A stretch of 64,000 nt of DNA from an uncultured Sphingomonas sp. (GCF_936927845.1 NZ_CAKZHV010000030.1:50380-114379); one strand, 5' to 3'; positions 54,719-64,000 are shown, counted from the stretch's first letter. Notes: generated by a model from the sequence alone, not told the origin. Made by a program: numbers and translations.

Positions 54719-56320
54719 ATGACGATCCGCTCCCTCCGCCTGTTGCTCGCCGCCCCGCTGCTGACCGCAGGCATGCTGACCGCCCCGCTGCCCGTCGCTG
54801 CGCGAACGGTTTTGGTGGAGGAACAGTCGATCGAGCAGGTGCAGGCGGCGATGACTGCGGGGCGCGCGACCAGCGTCGATCTGACCCGCGCTTACCTGGC
54901 ACGTATCGCGGCGATGGATCGCAAGGGGCCGACGCTGCGCAGCGTCATCGCGCTCAATCCCGACGCAATCGCGCAGGCAAAGGTGCTCGATGCCGAGCGG
55001 CGCGCCGGGCGCGTGCGCGGGCCGCTTCACGGCGTCCCCGTCCTGATCAAGGACAATATCGAGACCGCCGATCCGGTCGCGACCACCGCGGGTAGCCTCG
55101 CGCTCGCCGCCAACGTCACCCGCCGCGATGCACCACTGGTCGCGCGGCTGCGCGCGGCGGGCGCGGTGATCCTGGGCAAGACTAACCTGTCGGAATGGGC
55201 CAACATCCGCTCCGACCATTCGATCAGCGGATGGAGCGCGGTCGGCGGCTTGGTACGCAACCCGTACACGCTCGATCGCACCGCCTGCGGTTCGTCCTCG
55301 GGTTCCGGCGCGGCGGTGGCGGCGAGCTTCGCGGCGGCCGCGGTGGGTACCGAGACCGATGGGTCGGTGACCTGCCCGTCGTCGATCAACGGGCTGGTCG
55401 GGTTCAAGCCGACGCTCGGCCTCGTCAGCCGCACGTACGTCGTGCCGATCAGCCACAGTCAGGATACGCCGGGACCGATGGCGCGCAGCGTGCGCGACGC
55501 CGCGCTGCTGCTATCGGCGATGGCCGCGCCTGATCCGGCTGATCCCGCGACCGCCACGACGCAAGTGCGCGACTACACTGCCGGGCTGTCGACCGCGGCC
55601 TTGTCGGGGATGCACGTGGGCGTGATCCGCCCGAACGACCTCTCGCCTGAGTTGGCGCAGCGATTCGATGCCGCGCTGGCGGTGTTGCGCGCATCGGGCG
55701 CGACGCTCGTCGAGGTAACGCCGCCCAAGCTCGACGGGCTGGGCGAGGCCGAGTTCCAGGTGCTGCTGAGCGAACTCAAGGCCGATCTCGACAGCTATCT
55801 CGCCACCACGCCCGCGAGCGTGAAGACCCGGACGCTTGATCAGGTGATTGCGTTCAATCGTGCAAACGCGGGTGCGGAAATGCCGTTCTTCGCGCAGGAA
55901 ACGTTCGAGAAGGCAGCGCCAACGAAGGGGCTTGCCGACCCGGTCTACAAGGCGGCGCGGGCGAAATCACTGCGACTGGCGGGCGCGGAAGGTATCGACG
56001 CGATGCTGGCGAAAGCGGGCGCGCAGGTACTCGTCGAGCCGAGCTACGGCGCGGCATGGTTGAGCGACACCGTCTACGGCGACCAGTACGGCGGCCCCTC
56101 CGCCGCCAGCCTGCCCGCGATCGCGGGCTACCCGCATCTGACGGTACCGATGGGGCTGGTGCGCGGACTGCCGGTCGGTCTCTCGTTCATCGGCACGCGC
56201 GGCACCGACGCGCGCGTGCTGGGGGCCGGATACGCCTATGAACAAGCGTCGCACGCGCGCGTCGCGCCGCGCTACCTGCCGCAGGCGAACGCGGGTGCTG
56301 GCCTCGAGGGTCGGCGCTAG
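54719..56320 (+). CDS. Secreted amidase (amidase-signature family)
   Basis: A 533-aa enzyme with a signal peptide (MTIRSLRLLLAAPLLTAGML). The Ser-cisSer-Lys triad is visible: K111 in GVPVLIKDNIETADPVATTA, cis-Ser in ACGSSSGSGAAVAASFAAAA (192-194) and nucleophile S216 in VGTETDGSVTCPSSINGLVG. It hydrolyses amide bonds in the periplasm; the substrate is not determined. It is divergent from the M50 gene. Confidence 0.9.
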   Translation: MTIRSLRLLLAAPLLTAGMLTAPLPVAARTVLVEEQSIEQVQAAMTAGRATSVDLTRAYLARIAAMDRKGPTLRSVIALNPDAIAQAKVLDAERRAGRVRGPLHGVPVLIKDNIETADPVATTAGSLALAANVTRRDAPLVARLRAAGAVILGKTNLSEWANIRSDHSISGWSAVGGLVRNPYTLDRTACGSSSGSGAAVAASFAAAAVGTETDGSVTCPSSINGLVGFKPTLGLVSRTYVVPISHSQDTPGPMARSVRDAALLLSAMAAPDPADPATATTQVRDYTAGLSTAALSGMHVGVIRPNDLSPELAQRFDAALAVLRASGATLVEVTPPKLDGLGEAEFQVLLSELKADLDSYLATTPASVKTRTLDQVIAFNRANAGAEMPFFAQETFEKAAPTKGLADPVYKAARAKSLRLAGAEGIDAMLAKAGAQVLVEPSYGAAWLSDTVYGDQYGGPSAASLPAIAGYPHLTVPMGLVRGLPVGLSFIGTRGTDARVLGAGYAYEQASHARVAPRYLPQANAGAGLEGRR

Positions 56321-56422
56321 AAGGCAGGCGCTAGAAGGGCAGGCGCTACAAGTCTCCGGGGGCGACGCGGAACGGCGCGCGCATTTACGATATGTTCGGA
56401 CCGGCCGCGTTACGAACACGCC

Positions 56423-58105
56423 ATGTCGATCCGGACGCTGACACGATTGATCGCGGTGGCGGTGCTGGCGCTGTTGGCACGGCCGGCCGGCGCGCAGAAC
56501 GCGCTCGCGGGCACCCCGGTCACGACCTGCGTCGCACCCGTTCGGCCTGGCGACGATGCCGCGGCGATGCTGCGCCGCGCCGACCGCTTCAACTGCACGG
56601 CGCCGCAGGCACGGTTCGCGCCGGGCGATTACTGGGTCCGCGTCGACCGCGTGCCGGCCGGTGCGGGAATGGTGCCGCGGGTGATCCGGTCGTGGAGCCT
56701 GTGGCAGGACGGCGCAATCCTGTACCTGCGTTACGCCGACGGCGTGGTGATCCGGCGCGTGATCGACGATGTCGGCGCGGCGCGGTCGATTATGCTCGGT
56801 GCGATCTTTGAACAGCCGATCACGGTGGGCGGCGTGCCGCTGCGGCAGATCATGTGGCAGATACGCGGCGCCGTGAACGTCCGCGGCATCGTCGCGGACG
56901 CGCGCATCGGCACGCCGGCACAAAGTGCGGAGCGCAACCTGGTGTTCGCCGCGCTGTATGCCGCTTTCGGCGGGCTGTGCCTGGCGTTGCTGGTGTACAA
57001 TCTGTCGCTATGGGCGGCGTTGCGGCACCGCTTCCAGCTCGCTTATTGCGGCATGGTTGCAGCGCTGGCGGTCTACGCTTTTTCCTCGTCGGGGGCGATG
57101 GCGTGGTTGTGGCCCACTGCCGGCAATCTGATGCGGATACGCGTCAATTACGCCGCGCTGGGGCTCGCTGCGGTGATGGCGCTGCGGTTCGCGCGACAAT
57201 TCTTCGAGCCGCGCGTGTTCGATCGCTGGACCGCGCGCGCGACCGCGGCGGTCGGCTGGTATCTGATCGCGTCGGCGGCGGCGTTCGTGCTGCTAGCGCC
57301 GTGGCAGGCGCGCGCGCTGGATTTCGCCTACTCGCTAGGGTTCGTGCTGCTGACGCTCGTCGCCGCGGTGATCCTGGTGCGGGCATGGCGCGCGCGGAGC
57401 AATTACCTGTGGGTGTTCGGCATCGCCTGGGCGACGCCGTTCGCGCTCGCCGCGATCCGCACGATGAGCAGTCTGCACCTGATCACCGCCAGCACCTGGA
57501 TCGACAATTCGACGCTTGCCGCGATGACCGTGGAAGCATTGGTGTCGAGCGTCGCGATCTCCTATCGTATTCGCCTGTTGTCGGTCGAGCGCGACGAGGC
57601 GCGCGCGGAAGAGGTCGTTGCCCGGCTGCTCGCCGATACCGATCCGTTGACCGAGCTGCTCAATCGTCGTTCTTTCATGCGCGAGGCGCTGGCGGCGGGT
57701 GCGCGCGCGCCGCAACTGCTGGTGCTCGCCGACATCGATCATTTCAAGCGGGTCAACGACGCGCTCGGGCATGACCTGGGCGACGAGGTGCTGCGCTGCG
57801 TCGCGCGCGCGCTGCGCGCGGTCGCCCCGCGCGGAGCGCTGGTGGCGCGGATCGGCGGCGAGGAGTTCGCGGTGCTCGCACCCGCCGACACGCACGGCCT
57901 GCCCGACGCGGTGCTGGCCGCGGTTCGCGCCGCGCGGATGCCGTACGACCTGACCGTCACCGTCTCCGTCGGCAGCAGCGCCGGCAGCCTGAGCGGGGAA
58001 GGGGACTGGGCGTCGCTGTATCGCATGGCGGACCAGGCGCTGTTCGCGGCCAAGGCGGCCGGGCGCGACCGCGCGCGTGTCGCCAGCCTGGCGCTCGCTG
58101 CCTGA
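56423..58105 (+). CDS. 7TM-DISM diguanylate cyclase
   Basis: A 560-aa membrane sensor. Signal sequence MSIRTLTRLIAVAVLALLAR; an extracellular beta domain to about 165; seven membrane helices (170-385); then a GGEEF domain: LLADTDPLTELLNRRSFMRE, LADIDHFKRVNDALGHDLGD and ARIGGEEFAVLAPADTHGLP (about 476-495). The catalytic GGEEF is intact. The inhibitory RxxD site five residues earlier is replaced (PRGA), so feedback inhibition may be absent. It makes cyclic di-GMP in response to an extracellular signal. Confidence 0.9.
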   Translation: MSIRTLTRLIAVAVLALLARPAGAQNALAGTPVTTCVAPVRPGDDAAAMLRRADRFNCTAPQARFAPGDYWVRVDRVPAGAGMVPRVIRSWSLWQDGAILYLRYADGVVIRRVIDDVGAARSIMLGAIFEQPITVGGVPLRQIMWQIRGAVNVRGIVADARIGTPAQSAERNLVFAALYAAFGGLCLALLVYNLSLWAALRHRFQLAYCGMVAALAVYAFSSSGAMAWLWPTAGNLMRIRVNYAALGLAAVMALRFARQFFEPRVFDRWTARATAAVGWYLIASAAAFVLLAPWQARALDFAYSLGFVLLTLVAAVILVRAWRARSNYLWVFGIAWATPFALAAIRTMSSLHLITASTWIDNSTLAAMTVEALVSSVAISYRIRLLSVERDEARAEEVVARLLADTDPLTELLNRRSFMREALAAGARAPQLLVLADIDHFKRVNDALGHDLGDEVLRCVARALRAVAPRGALVARIGGEEFAVLAPADTHGLPDAVLAAVRAARMPYDLTVTVSVGSSAGSLSGEGDWASLYRMADQALFAAKAAGRDRARVASLALAA

Positions 58106-58163
58106 GCGGACGCTTCCCGCCGCGGCGTTGATCATGTAAGTGACCGGGCGAGAGGGGAGTTCG

Positions 58164-58367
58164 ATGAAGCACCGCCGTCGCATCGCCATTGCCGCCGCCG
58201 GTGCGGCCTTCGCGCTCGTCGCCGTTCGTCATCCGACCGCCGACCTGAAGATCATGACGCACGAGGCGCGCGACACTGCGCCGCACCGCATCCAGGCCGC
58301 GATCGACCTGGGGCTGGTCGGCTTCTCGATCCTCTACACCTGGACCGCGCCGCGCATCGCGGGCTGA
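58164..58367 (+). CDS. Small hypothetical membrane-associated protein (67 aa)
   Basis: From ATG 58164, with GAGGGGAG just upstream: MKHRRRIAIAAAGAAFALVA VRHPTADLKIMTHEARDTAP and HRIQAAIDLGLVGFSILYTW TAPRIAG. A positive N-terminus and hydrophobic segment suggest a single-span or exported protein, and a second hydrophobic stretch lies near the C-terminus. Unknown function. Confidence 0.55.
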   Translation: MKHRRRIAIAAAGAAFALVAVRHPTADLKIMTHEARDTAPHRIQAAIDLGLVGFSILYTWTAPRIAG

Positions 58368-58443
58368 GTGCCCCGGTTGACGGACACGTAAAGTCACGCT
58401 TGCGCGATTGAAGCGGCGTGACCTCTTGCTTACACGCGTGTCA

Positions 58444-60156
58444 ATGACCGACGAACGCGCCTGGCAGACCCGCTACCGCCACCCGACACCATGGGCGGTC
58501 GACCTGCCGCCGATGTCGATGCCCGACCTGTTCACGGCATCGACCGCGCAGCACGCCGATCGCGCGATGATCGACTTTCTCGGGCGCCATTACAGCTACG
58601 CCGAGGTCGCTGACGGCGCGCGGCGTGTCGCGGCGGGGCTGGCGGCGATGGGGTATGGCAAGGGCGACCGGATCGGATTGTTCCTGCCGAACGTGCCGCA
58701 TTACGTCGCGGCTTATTACGGCGCGCTGCTGCTCGGCGCGACGGTGGTCAATTTCTCGCCGCTCTACACGGTCGACGAGCTGGTCCATCAGGTCGAGGAT
58801 TCGGGCACGCGCGCGCTGTTCACGATCTCGGCCAAAGCGCTGCTGCCGACCGCCTTGAAGGTGCTCGACAATAGCCGGCTCGAGCGGTTGATCGTGGGCT
58901 CGGTCGCGGGCGCGCTGCCCGGCCCCAAGTCGCTGCTCTACCGATTGTTCAAGGGCAAGGAAGTCGCCCGCCGCCCCGACGACGCGCGCGTCACCGCCTT
59001 TTCCGCGCTGATCGCCAACGACGGCCAGTTCGCCGCGCCGGCGATCGACCCGGTCGGTGATGTCGCGCTGATCCAATACACCGGCGGCACCACCGGCGCG
59101 CCCAAGGGGGCGATGCTGACGCACGCGAACCTGACCGCCAACGCGCGCCAGGTCGTCGCGCTCGACCCGCATTGCGAACACGCCGACCGCATCGTCGGCG
59201 CATTGCCGTTGTTTCACGTCTTCGCCAACACCTGCGTGCTCAACCGCACCGTGCTGAACGGCGGTGAGATGGTGCTGCTGCCGCGGTTCGAGGCGGGGCA
59301 GGTGCTGGATGCGATCGCGCGGACGAAGGCGACCGCCCTGCCGGGCGTGCCGACGATGTATCAGGCGCTGCTCGACCATCCAAAGTTCGCCGCGACCGAT
59401 TTCTCCTCGCTGCGCGTCTGCATCTCGGGCGGCGCGCCGCTGCCGGCCGAGCTGCGCGACAAGTGGCAGGCGGCGACGGGTGCGCGGCTGGTCGAGGGCT
59501 ACGGCCTGTCGGAAAGCTCGGGTGTGCTGACGTGCAACCCGTATGAAGGGGCGCAGCGCCCGGGCACGATCGGACAGCCGGTACCGGGCACGCGGCTGCG
59601 GCTGGTCGACAAGGAAGACGCGACAAAGCCTGTCGCCGCAGGAGAGCCGGGCGAGATCGTCGCGCACGGGCCGCAGGTGATGGCGGGTTATTGGAACCGC
59701 CCGGAAGCCGCCGCCGACGCGTTTGTCATGCTGGGCGGTGAGGCGTGGCTGCGCACCGGCGACGTCGGGGTCATCGACGAGGACGGCTTCGTCGCGGTGG
59801 TTGACCGGTTGAAGGACATGATCTCGGTCGGCGGGTTCAAGGTTTTCCCGAGCCAGATCGAGGAGATCCTCTACCATCACCCGGCGGTCAAGGAAGCGTT
59901 GGTGGTCGGCGTGCCCGACGCTTACCGCGGCGAGGCCCCGCGCGCCTATGTGACGCTGAACGACGACGTGATCGGTGATGGAGCGGTCGGTAGCGAGGGG
60001 GCCATCGATGGCGAAGCGCTGCTCACCTGGTTGAACCCCAAACTGGGCAAGCACGAGCGCGTCGACGCGGTGGTGGTACGCACGGCCTTGCCCAAGACGA
60101 TGATCGGCAAGCTCAGCCGCAAGGACCTGCTCGCCGAAATCCGCGCCGAAGACTGA
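58444..60156 (+). CDS. Long-chain fatty acid-CoA ligase
   Basis: A 570-aa ANL-family adenylating enzyme from ATG 58444. The AMP-binding signature QYTGGTTGAPKGAMLTHANL (about 212-231), VEGYGLSESSGVLTCNPYEG and WLRTGDVGVIDEDGFVAVVD are all present, followed by the lysine motif in PKTMIGKLSRKDLL. Activates fatty acids to acyl-CoA for degradation or lipid synthesis. It is close to FadD in length and motifs; exact chain length preference is unknown. Confidence 0.92.
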   Translation: MTDERAWQTRYRHPTPWAVDLPPMSMPDLFTASTAQHADRAMIDFLGRHYSYAEVADGARRVAAGLAAMGYGKGDRIGLFLPNVPHYVAAYYGALLLGATVVNFSPLYTVDELVHQVEDSGTRALFTISAKALLPTALKVLDNSRLERLIVGSVAGALPGPKSLLYRLFKGKEVARRPDDARVTAFSALIANDGQFAAPAIDPVGDVALIQYTGGTTGAPKGAMLTHANLTANARQVVALDPHCEHADRIVGALPLFHVFANTCVLNRTVLNGGEMVLLPRFEAGQVLDAIARTKATALPGVPTMYQALLDHPKFAATDFSSLRVCISGGAPLPAELRDKWQAATGARLVEGYGLSESSGVLTCNPYEGAQRPGTIGQPVPGTRLRLVDKEDATKPVAAGEPGEIVAHGPQVMAGYWNRPEAAADAFVMLGGEAWLRTGDVGVIDEDGFVAVVDRLKDMISVGGFKVFPSQIEEILYHHPAVKEALVVGVPDAYRGEAPRAYVTLNDDVIGDGAVGSEGAIDGEALLTWLNPKLGKHERVDAVVVRTALPKTMIGKLSRKDLLAEIRAED

Positions 60157-60210
60157 CGGATACGCGACGCTGCTTGACCAGTTGCGCCGCGCTGCCGCAT
60201 AGCCGCCCAC

Positions 60211-60450
60211 ATGGATCAGGCGATCGAGAAGCTGTCGTTCGAGGAAGCGATGCGCGAGCTGGAGTTGATCGTCGGCAAGCTCGAGTCCGGTGACACCCCG
60301 CTGGAGGATGCGATCCGCTTGTACGAGCGCGGCAGCGCGCTCAGGCAGCGCTGCGCCGAGCGGCTGGATGCGGCGCAGGCGCGGATCGAGGCGATCCGGG
60401 TCGGGGCCGATGGCAAGCCCGCGGGCGTGCAGCCCTTCAACGTCGGATGA
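60211..60450 (+). CDS. xseB: Exodeoxyribonuclease VII small subunit
   Basis: A 79-aa protein: LSFEEAMRELELIVGKLESG DTPLEDAIRLYERGSALRQRCAERLDAAQARIE. This is the complete XseB signature. It overlaps ispA (ATGA). Its partner XseA is encoded about 30 kb away at 28440. Confidence 0.95.
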   Translation: MDQAIEKLSFEEAMRELELIVGKLESGDTPLEDAIRLYERGSALRQRCAERLDAAQARIEAIRVGADGKPAGVQPFNVG

Positions 60451-61361
60451 GCTCCGCACCCGTTCAGCCGCCTTCGCCCAGCCTCGCCGACGCGCTCGCC
60501 GAGGTGCAGGCGGAGGTCGACCGTCGGTTCGACCTGCTGCTCGCGGTCCCCGACGATGCGCGCGCGCGGCTGTACGAGGCGATGCGCCACGCCGCGATCG
60601 GCGGCGGCAAGCGGCTGCGTCCGCTGCTCGTCTTCGCGACCGCGCGATTGTTCGACGTCGACCGCGACTGCGCCGGGCGTGTCGCGACGGCGCTGGAGGC
60701 GATCCACGTCTACTCGCTCGTCCACGACGATCTGCCCGCGATGGACGACGATGACCTGCGGCACGGCAAGGCAACCGTCCACAAGGCGTATGACGAGGCG
60801 ACTGCAATTCTTGCGGGCGATTGCCTCCACGCGCTCGCGTTCGAGGTGCTGGCCGACCCTGAGACGCACGCCGACCCGTTCGTCCGTGCCGAGCTGATCG
60901 CCGATCTCGCGCGCGCGTCGGGTCCGGCGGGCATGGCGGGCGGGCAGATGATGGATCTGGTCGCGGAGAACGAGACTTTCGACATCGGTACCGTCACACG
61001 GTTGCAGCAGTTGAAGACCGGCGCGCTGATCTGCGCCGCGGTCGAGGCCGGTGCGATCCTGGGCCGGTTGCCGCCCGAGGGGCGCACCTCCTTGCGCGGC
61101 TACGCGCACGACCTTGGCCTCGCGTTCCAGATCGTCGACGATCTGATGGACGTCGAGGGTGACGAGGAACTGGCCGGCAAGAAACTGCGCAAGGACGAGG
61201 CGGCGGGCAAGGAGACGTTTGTCTCGCTGCTGGGCGTCGAGCGCGCGCGCGAGCAATCGCGGATGCTGGTCGACCAGGCGATCGCGCATCTGCGCCACTA
61301 CGGCGCCGAGGCCGACCTGCTACGCGCGATCGCCCGCTACGTGATCGAAAGGGATCGTTGA
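60447..61361 (+). CDS. ispA: Farnesyl diphosphate synthase / polyprenyl synthetase
   Basis: A 304-aa enzyme with the first aspartate-rich motif VHDDLPAMDDDDLRHGKATV and the second FQIVDDLMDVEGDEELAGKK, plus GGGKRLRPLLVFATARLFDV near the start. It condenses isopentenyl units to make farnesyl diphosphate. The order xseB-ispA is common in alphaproteobacteria. Confidence 0.95.
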   Translation: MSSAPVQPPSPSLADALAEVQAEVDRRFDLLLAVPDDARARLYEAMRHAAIGGGKRLRPLLVFATARLFDVDRDCAGRVATALEAIHVYSLVHDDLPAMDDDDLRHGKATVHKAYDEATAILAGDCLHALAFEVLADPETHADPFVRAELIADLARASGPAGMAGGQMMDLVAENETFDIGTVTRLQQLKTGALICAAVEAGAILGRLPPEGRTSLRGYAHDLGLAFQIVDDLMDVEGDEELAGKKLRKDEAAGKETFVSLLGVERAREQSRMLVDQAIAHLRHYGAEADLLRAIARYVIERDR

Positions 61362-61363
61362 CC

Positions 61364-61906
61364 ATGACTGCCGTTCCCGACCGATCGAACGGCAGCGGCC
61401 ACGCGGTGCGCATCGGCGTCTATCCCGGCACCTTTGATCCGGTGACGCTCGGCCACATGGACATCATCCGCCGCGGCGCGAAGCTGGTCGACCGGCTCGT
61501 CATCGGCGTCACCACCAACCCGTCCAAGTCGCCGATGTTCTCGGTTGAGGAACGCATGACGATGGTCGAGCGCGAGGTCGCGGCATTGCCCGGCGACATC
61601 CGCGTCGTCCAGTTCGACTCGCTGCTGATAGACTTTGCCGAGCGCGAGCGCGCCAGCGTGATCGTCCGCGGCCTGCGCGCCGTCGCCGATTTCGAATATG
61701 AATATCAGATGGCGGGCATGAACCAGAAGTTGAACGACCGGATCGAGACGGTCTTCCTGATGGCCGATGTCGCGCTGCAACCGATTGCGTCGAAGCTGGT
61801 CAAGGAGATCGCGATCTTCGGCGGCGACATCCGCAAGTTCGTCACGCCCGCGATCTGCGAGGAAGTGGTCGCGCGCGTTCAGATGGTCGGACGGCGCGGG
61901 AGCTGA
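61364..61906 (+). CDS. coaD: Pantetheine-phosphate adenylyltransferase
   Basis: A 180-aa enzyme from ATG 61364 (two bases after ispA). RIGVYPGTFDPVTLGHMDII carries the T-x-G-H nucleotidyl motif; VIVRGLRAVADFEYEYQMAG and FLMADVALQPIASKLVKEIA complete the family signature. It makes dephospho-CoA in coenzyme A biosynthesis. Confidence 0.96.
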   Translation: MTAVPDRSNGSGHAVRIGVYPGTFDPVTLGHMDIIRRGAKLVDRLVIGVTTNPSKSPMFSVEERMTMVEREVAALPGDIRVVQFDSLLIDFAERERASVIVRGLRAVADFEYEYQMAGMNQKLNDRIETVFLMADVALQPIASKLVKEIAIFGGDIRKFVTPAICEEVVARVQMVGRRGS

Positions 61907-62004
61907 CGCGGGCGCGCCCGCGCAATCCCGCGCGCCATTCACGTTGGCGCAAGCCGTAAATTGCTCTAGGTGACGCCGTCCCTGTCATCACCCGTGTAGG
62001 CCCG

Positions 62005-62727
62005 ATGCGCTTCTTTGCCGCTTTCCTGTCGCTGATCATGTCGTTCGTCGCGTTGCCCGCGCTGGCGCAGGCCCCGCAACCCGCCTCCGCCGACCCGGCG
62101 CAGCCGCTGCCGACCACGGACCTGCAGAATGTGTGGCTGCTCGATCTGTCGACCGGCGGGCGCGTTGCGATCCTGCTGCGCCCCGATGTCGCTCCCAAGA
62201 TGGTGGAGCGGATCAAGACGCTGACGCGGCAGCATTTCTACGACGGACTGGTGTTCCACCGCGTGATCGACGGCTTCATGGCACAAGGTGGCGATCCCAA
62301 GGGCGACGGCACCGGCGGCTCGCAGCTGCCCGACGTCGCGGCCGAGTTCAATTACCTGCCGCACGTGCGCGGCGCGGTGGCGGCGGCGCGCGCCGAGGCG
62401 GAGAACAGCGCCAACAGCCAGTTCTACATCGTGTTCCAGCCGCGCCTGCAGCTCGACAAGAAGTACACCGTGTTCGGGCGCGTGATGACGGGCATGAACT
62501 ACGTCGACGCGATCGAGCGCGGCGAGCCGCCGGCGAACCCGTCGCGCATCGTCCACGCTTATATCGCGAGCGACAACCCGCCCGCCTATCAGCCGGCCGC
62601 GGCCGCACCGCTGATCCCCGCGACGCTGGGCGACGTGACGTTGCCGGGTGCGAAGTCGGCACCGGGTGCGAAGAAGCCGGCCGCATCGACGGCCGCGCCT
62701 GCCAAGAAGCGTGCCGCTCGTCGCTAA
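62005..62727 (+). CDS. Cyclophilin-type peptidyl-prolyl isomerase, periplasmic
   Basis: A 240-aa protein with signal peptide MRFFAAFLSLIMSFVALPAL. The cyclophilin core is FYDGLVFHRVIDGFMAQGGD, PKGDGTGGSQLPDVAAEFNY and NSQFYIVFQPRLQLDKKYTV FGRVMTGM. A basic Lys/Ala-rich tail follows (APGAKKPAASTAAPAKKRAA). Isomerises proline bonds in exported proteins. It stands between coaD and queA, as is usual. Confidence 0.92.
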   Translation: MRFFAAFLSLIMSFVALPALAQAPQPASADPAQPLPTTDLQNVWLLDLSTGGRVAILLRPDVAPKMVERIKTLTRQHFYDGLVFHRVIDGFMAQGGDPKGDGTGGSQLPDVAAEFNYLPHVRGAVAAARAEAENSANSQFYIVFQPRLQLDKKYTVFGRVMTGMNYVDAIERGEPPANPSRIVHAYIASDNPPAYQPAAAAPLIPATLGDVTLPGAKSAPGAKKPAASTAAPAKKRAARR

Positions 62728-62748
62728 TCGCTGATCGCTGATCGCTGA
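62721..62748 (+). repeat. Four-copy heptamer repeat with stops in all three frames
   Basis: TCGCTAA followed by three TCGCTGA units in tandem. Because the unit is seven bases long, the TGA codons fall in all three plus-strand frames. It includes the stop codon of the cyclophilin gene. Confidence 0.8.
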
Positions 62749-62763
62749 CGGCTGGGGTTGAGC

Positions 62764-63789
62764 GTGAACGTCGACCTGTTCGATTTCGAGCTGCCGACCG
62801 ACCGCATCGCGCTGCGCCCGGCGTCGCCGCGCGACGCGGCGCGGATGTTGGTGGTGGACGATGCGGGATTGCACGACCGCGTCGTGACCGACTTGGTCGA
62901 CGTGCTCCGTCAAGGCGACCTGCTCGTCTTCAACGACACCCGCGTCATCCCCGCGCAGCTCGAGGGCACGCGCGGGCAGGCGCGGATCGGCGCGACGCTT
63001 CACAAGCGCGAGGGGCCCAGACGCTGGCGCGCGTTCGTGCGCAACGCTCGCCGGCTGCGCGACGGCGACGTGATCGACTTCGGCGCGGGGGTGCAGGCGA
63101 CCGCCGGCGCGCGCGAGGAGGACGGCAGCCTCGCGCTCGACTTCCACGGCGACGAGCCGGTCGAGCTGCTGCTGGAGCGCGCCGGGCGGATGCCGCTGCC
63201 GCCCTATATCGCGGGCAAGCGCGACACCGACGCGCGCGACCGGGATGATTATCAGACGATGTTCGCGCGCGAGGCGGGGGCGGTCGCCGCGCCCACTGCG
63301 GCGCTGCACTTCACCCCTGAACTGCTCGCGCGGCTGGACGCGGCAGGCGTCGAGCACGCGACGCTGACGCTCCACGTCGGCGCGGGCACGTTCCTGCCGG
63401 TCAAGGCCGAGGACACCGCCGACCACCGCATGCACGCCGAATGGGGCCGCATCGACACCGCAACCGCCGATCGGCTGAACGAGGTGCGCGCGCGCGGCAG
63501 TCGCGTCATCGCGGTCGGCACCACCTCGCTGCGCCTGATCGAGAGCGCGGCGGGCGAGGACGGCATCGTGCGTCCCTTCGAGGGCGACACCAGCATCTTC
63601 ATCACCCCGGGCTATCGTTTCCGCGGCATCGACGGGCTGATGACCAACTTCCACCTGCCACGCTCGACCCTGTTCATGCTGGTCTCGGCGCTGATGGGAC
63701 TGGAGCGGATGAAAGACGCTTACGCCCACGCGATAGACAACGGCTATCGTTTCTACTCTTACGGGGATGCGTCGCTACTTCTTCCGTAG
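62764..63789 (+). CDS. queA: S-adenosylmethionine:tRNA ribosyltransferase-isomerase
   Basis: A 341-aa enzyme from GTG 62764 ([20 protein letters not shown]); a TTG six bases earlier is the alternative. Motifs: [86 protein letters not shown] and [13 protein letters not shown]. It works in queuosine synthesis. No tgt follows within the window. Confidence 0.95.
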   Translation: MNVDLFDFELPTDRIALRPASPRDAARMLVVDDAGLHDRVVTDLVDVLRQGDLLVFNDTRVIPAQLEGTRGQARIGATLHKREGPRRWRAFVRNARRLRDGDVIDFGAGVQATAGAREEDGSLALDFHGDEPVELLLERAGRMPLPPYIAGKRDTDARDRDDYQTMFAREAGAVAAPTAALHFTPELLARLDAAGVEHATLTLHVGAGTFLPVKAEDTADHRMHAEWGRIDTATADRLNEVRARGSRVIAVGTTSLRLIESAAGEDGIVRPFEGDTSIFITPGYRFRGIDGLMTNFHLPRSTLFMLVSALMGLERMKDAYAHAIDNGYRFYSYGDASLLLP

Positions 63790-64000
63790 AGTCCGCTTGG
63801 TGGGCGGGTGAGTGGTGCCTTTATACATGCCTTTGACTAGGCATCGCACAAGGGACCCGGCGGCGTAGGCGCTGACAGGTCTTGCGAGCGGACGCAGCGG
63901 AGCGGCTCTTCACGAGCTCGTCTTGGCGCTTTCAGCCGGAAGGCGCGTAAGCGTCCGGTGACGGCGTCACCTCAAACGGGCCGGTAGTTCCACGGCAGCA
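63790..64000. other. Right-edge stretch without a supportable gene
   Basis: These 211 bases contain no reading frame with normal start, ribosome-binding site or family features. On the minus strand two short frames enter from the right edge and stop at 63932 and 63972; the second would end in LPWNYRPV. Either could be the tail of a gene beyond the window, but I cannot decide. Confidence 0.4.

Noticed and set aside
58441..60807. A 788-codon minus-strand frame opposite the acyl-CoA ligase
   Set aside because: Shadow composition (Arg, His, Gln rich), no domain, and it crosses three real plus-strand genes.
61966..63729. A 587-codon minus-strand frame opposite the cyclophilin and queA genes
   Set aside because: It lacks motifs and covers complete, well-conserved genes on the plus strand.

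Overview
The window comes from a GC-rich alphaproteobacterium of the Sphingomonadales, most likely Sphingomonas or a close relative. This rests on protein-level resemblance only: the XrtA-associated glycosyltransferase and O-antigen-ligase-like protein, the large TonB-dependent receptor with aspartyl-hydroxylase neighbours, the xseA-DUF2093 pair, a candidate LexA box of the alphaproteobacterial GTTC-N7-GTTC type, and a REP-like palindrome typical of this group.

Layout. 1-1594: the end of a minus-strand exopolysaccharide operon (44-aa membrane peptide, ligase-like polymerase, acyltransferase cut by the window edge). 1649-12054: a compact integrated element of about 10.4 kb with primase-helicase, HNH nuclease, large terminase, HK97-type capsid, protease and portal, AlpA-like protein and tyrosine integrase, but no recognisable tail, lysis or small-terminase gene. 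It sits in the divergent promoter region of the exopolysaccharide locus, whose other half (XrtA-type glycosyltransferase) resumes at 12083. Two GGAAAACC repeats lie at each end and a 13-bp direct repeat marks the junctions. It reads as a capsid-encoding phage satellite or a decayed prophage. Its terminase lacks the P-loop segment.

12083-30109: mostly housekeeping and envelope genes: a glycosyltransferase, a small HTH pair divergent from an S24-peptidase regulator with an SOS-box-like site between them, TamA-TamB, an M14 carboxypeptidase, ribosomal protein L36, a Gre factor, purD and xseA with overlapping divergent start codons, and DUF2093. 30113-38374: an outer-membrane/modification cluster with visibly lower GC: a TonB-dependent receptor split by a one-base deletion, a sulfotransferase-like protein, two TPR-aspartyl-hydroxylase paralogues and a TonB-C-like periplasmic protein.

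38454-49145: clpB behind a heat-shock-type promoter, a four-gene glycan/membrane locus, and a tripartite drug-efflux operon (MFS, membrane-fusion protein, outer-membrane factor). 49333-63789: a class II aldolase, the pnp-rpsO-truB-site-2-protease region, an amidase, a 7TM diguanylate cyclase, an acyl-CoA ligase, and the run xseB-ispA-coaD-cyclophilin-queA. The last 211 bases hold no gene I can support.

All assignments come from reading the sequence by eye; no database search was run. The most unusual parts are the tail-less capsid-encoding element with its P-loop-less terminase, iteron-like array, counter-strand RHH module and att architecture, and the receptor/sulfotransferase/hydroxylase cluster.
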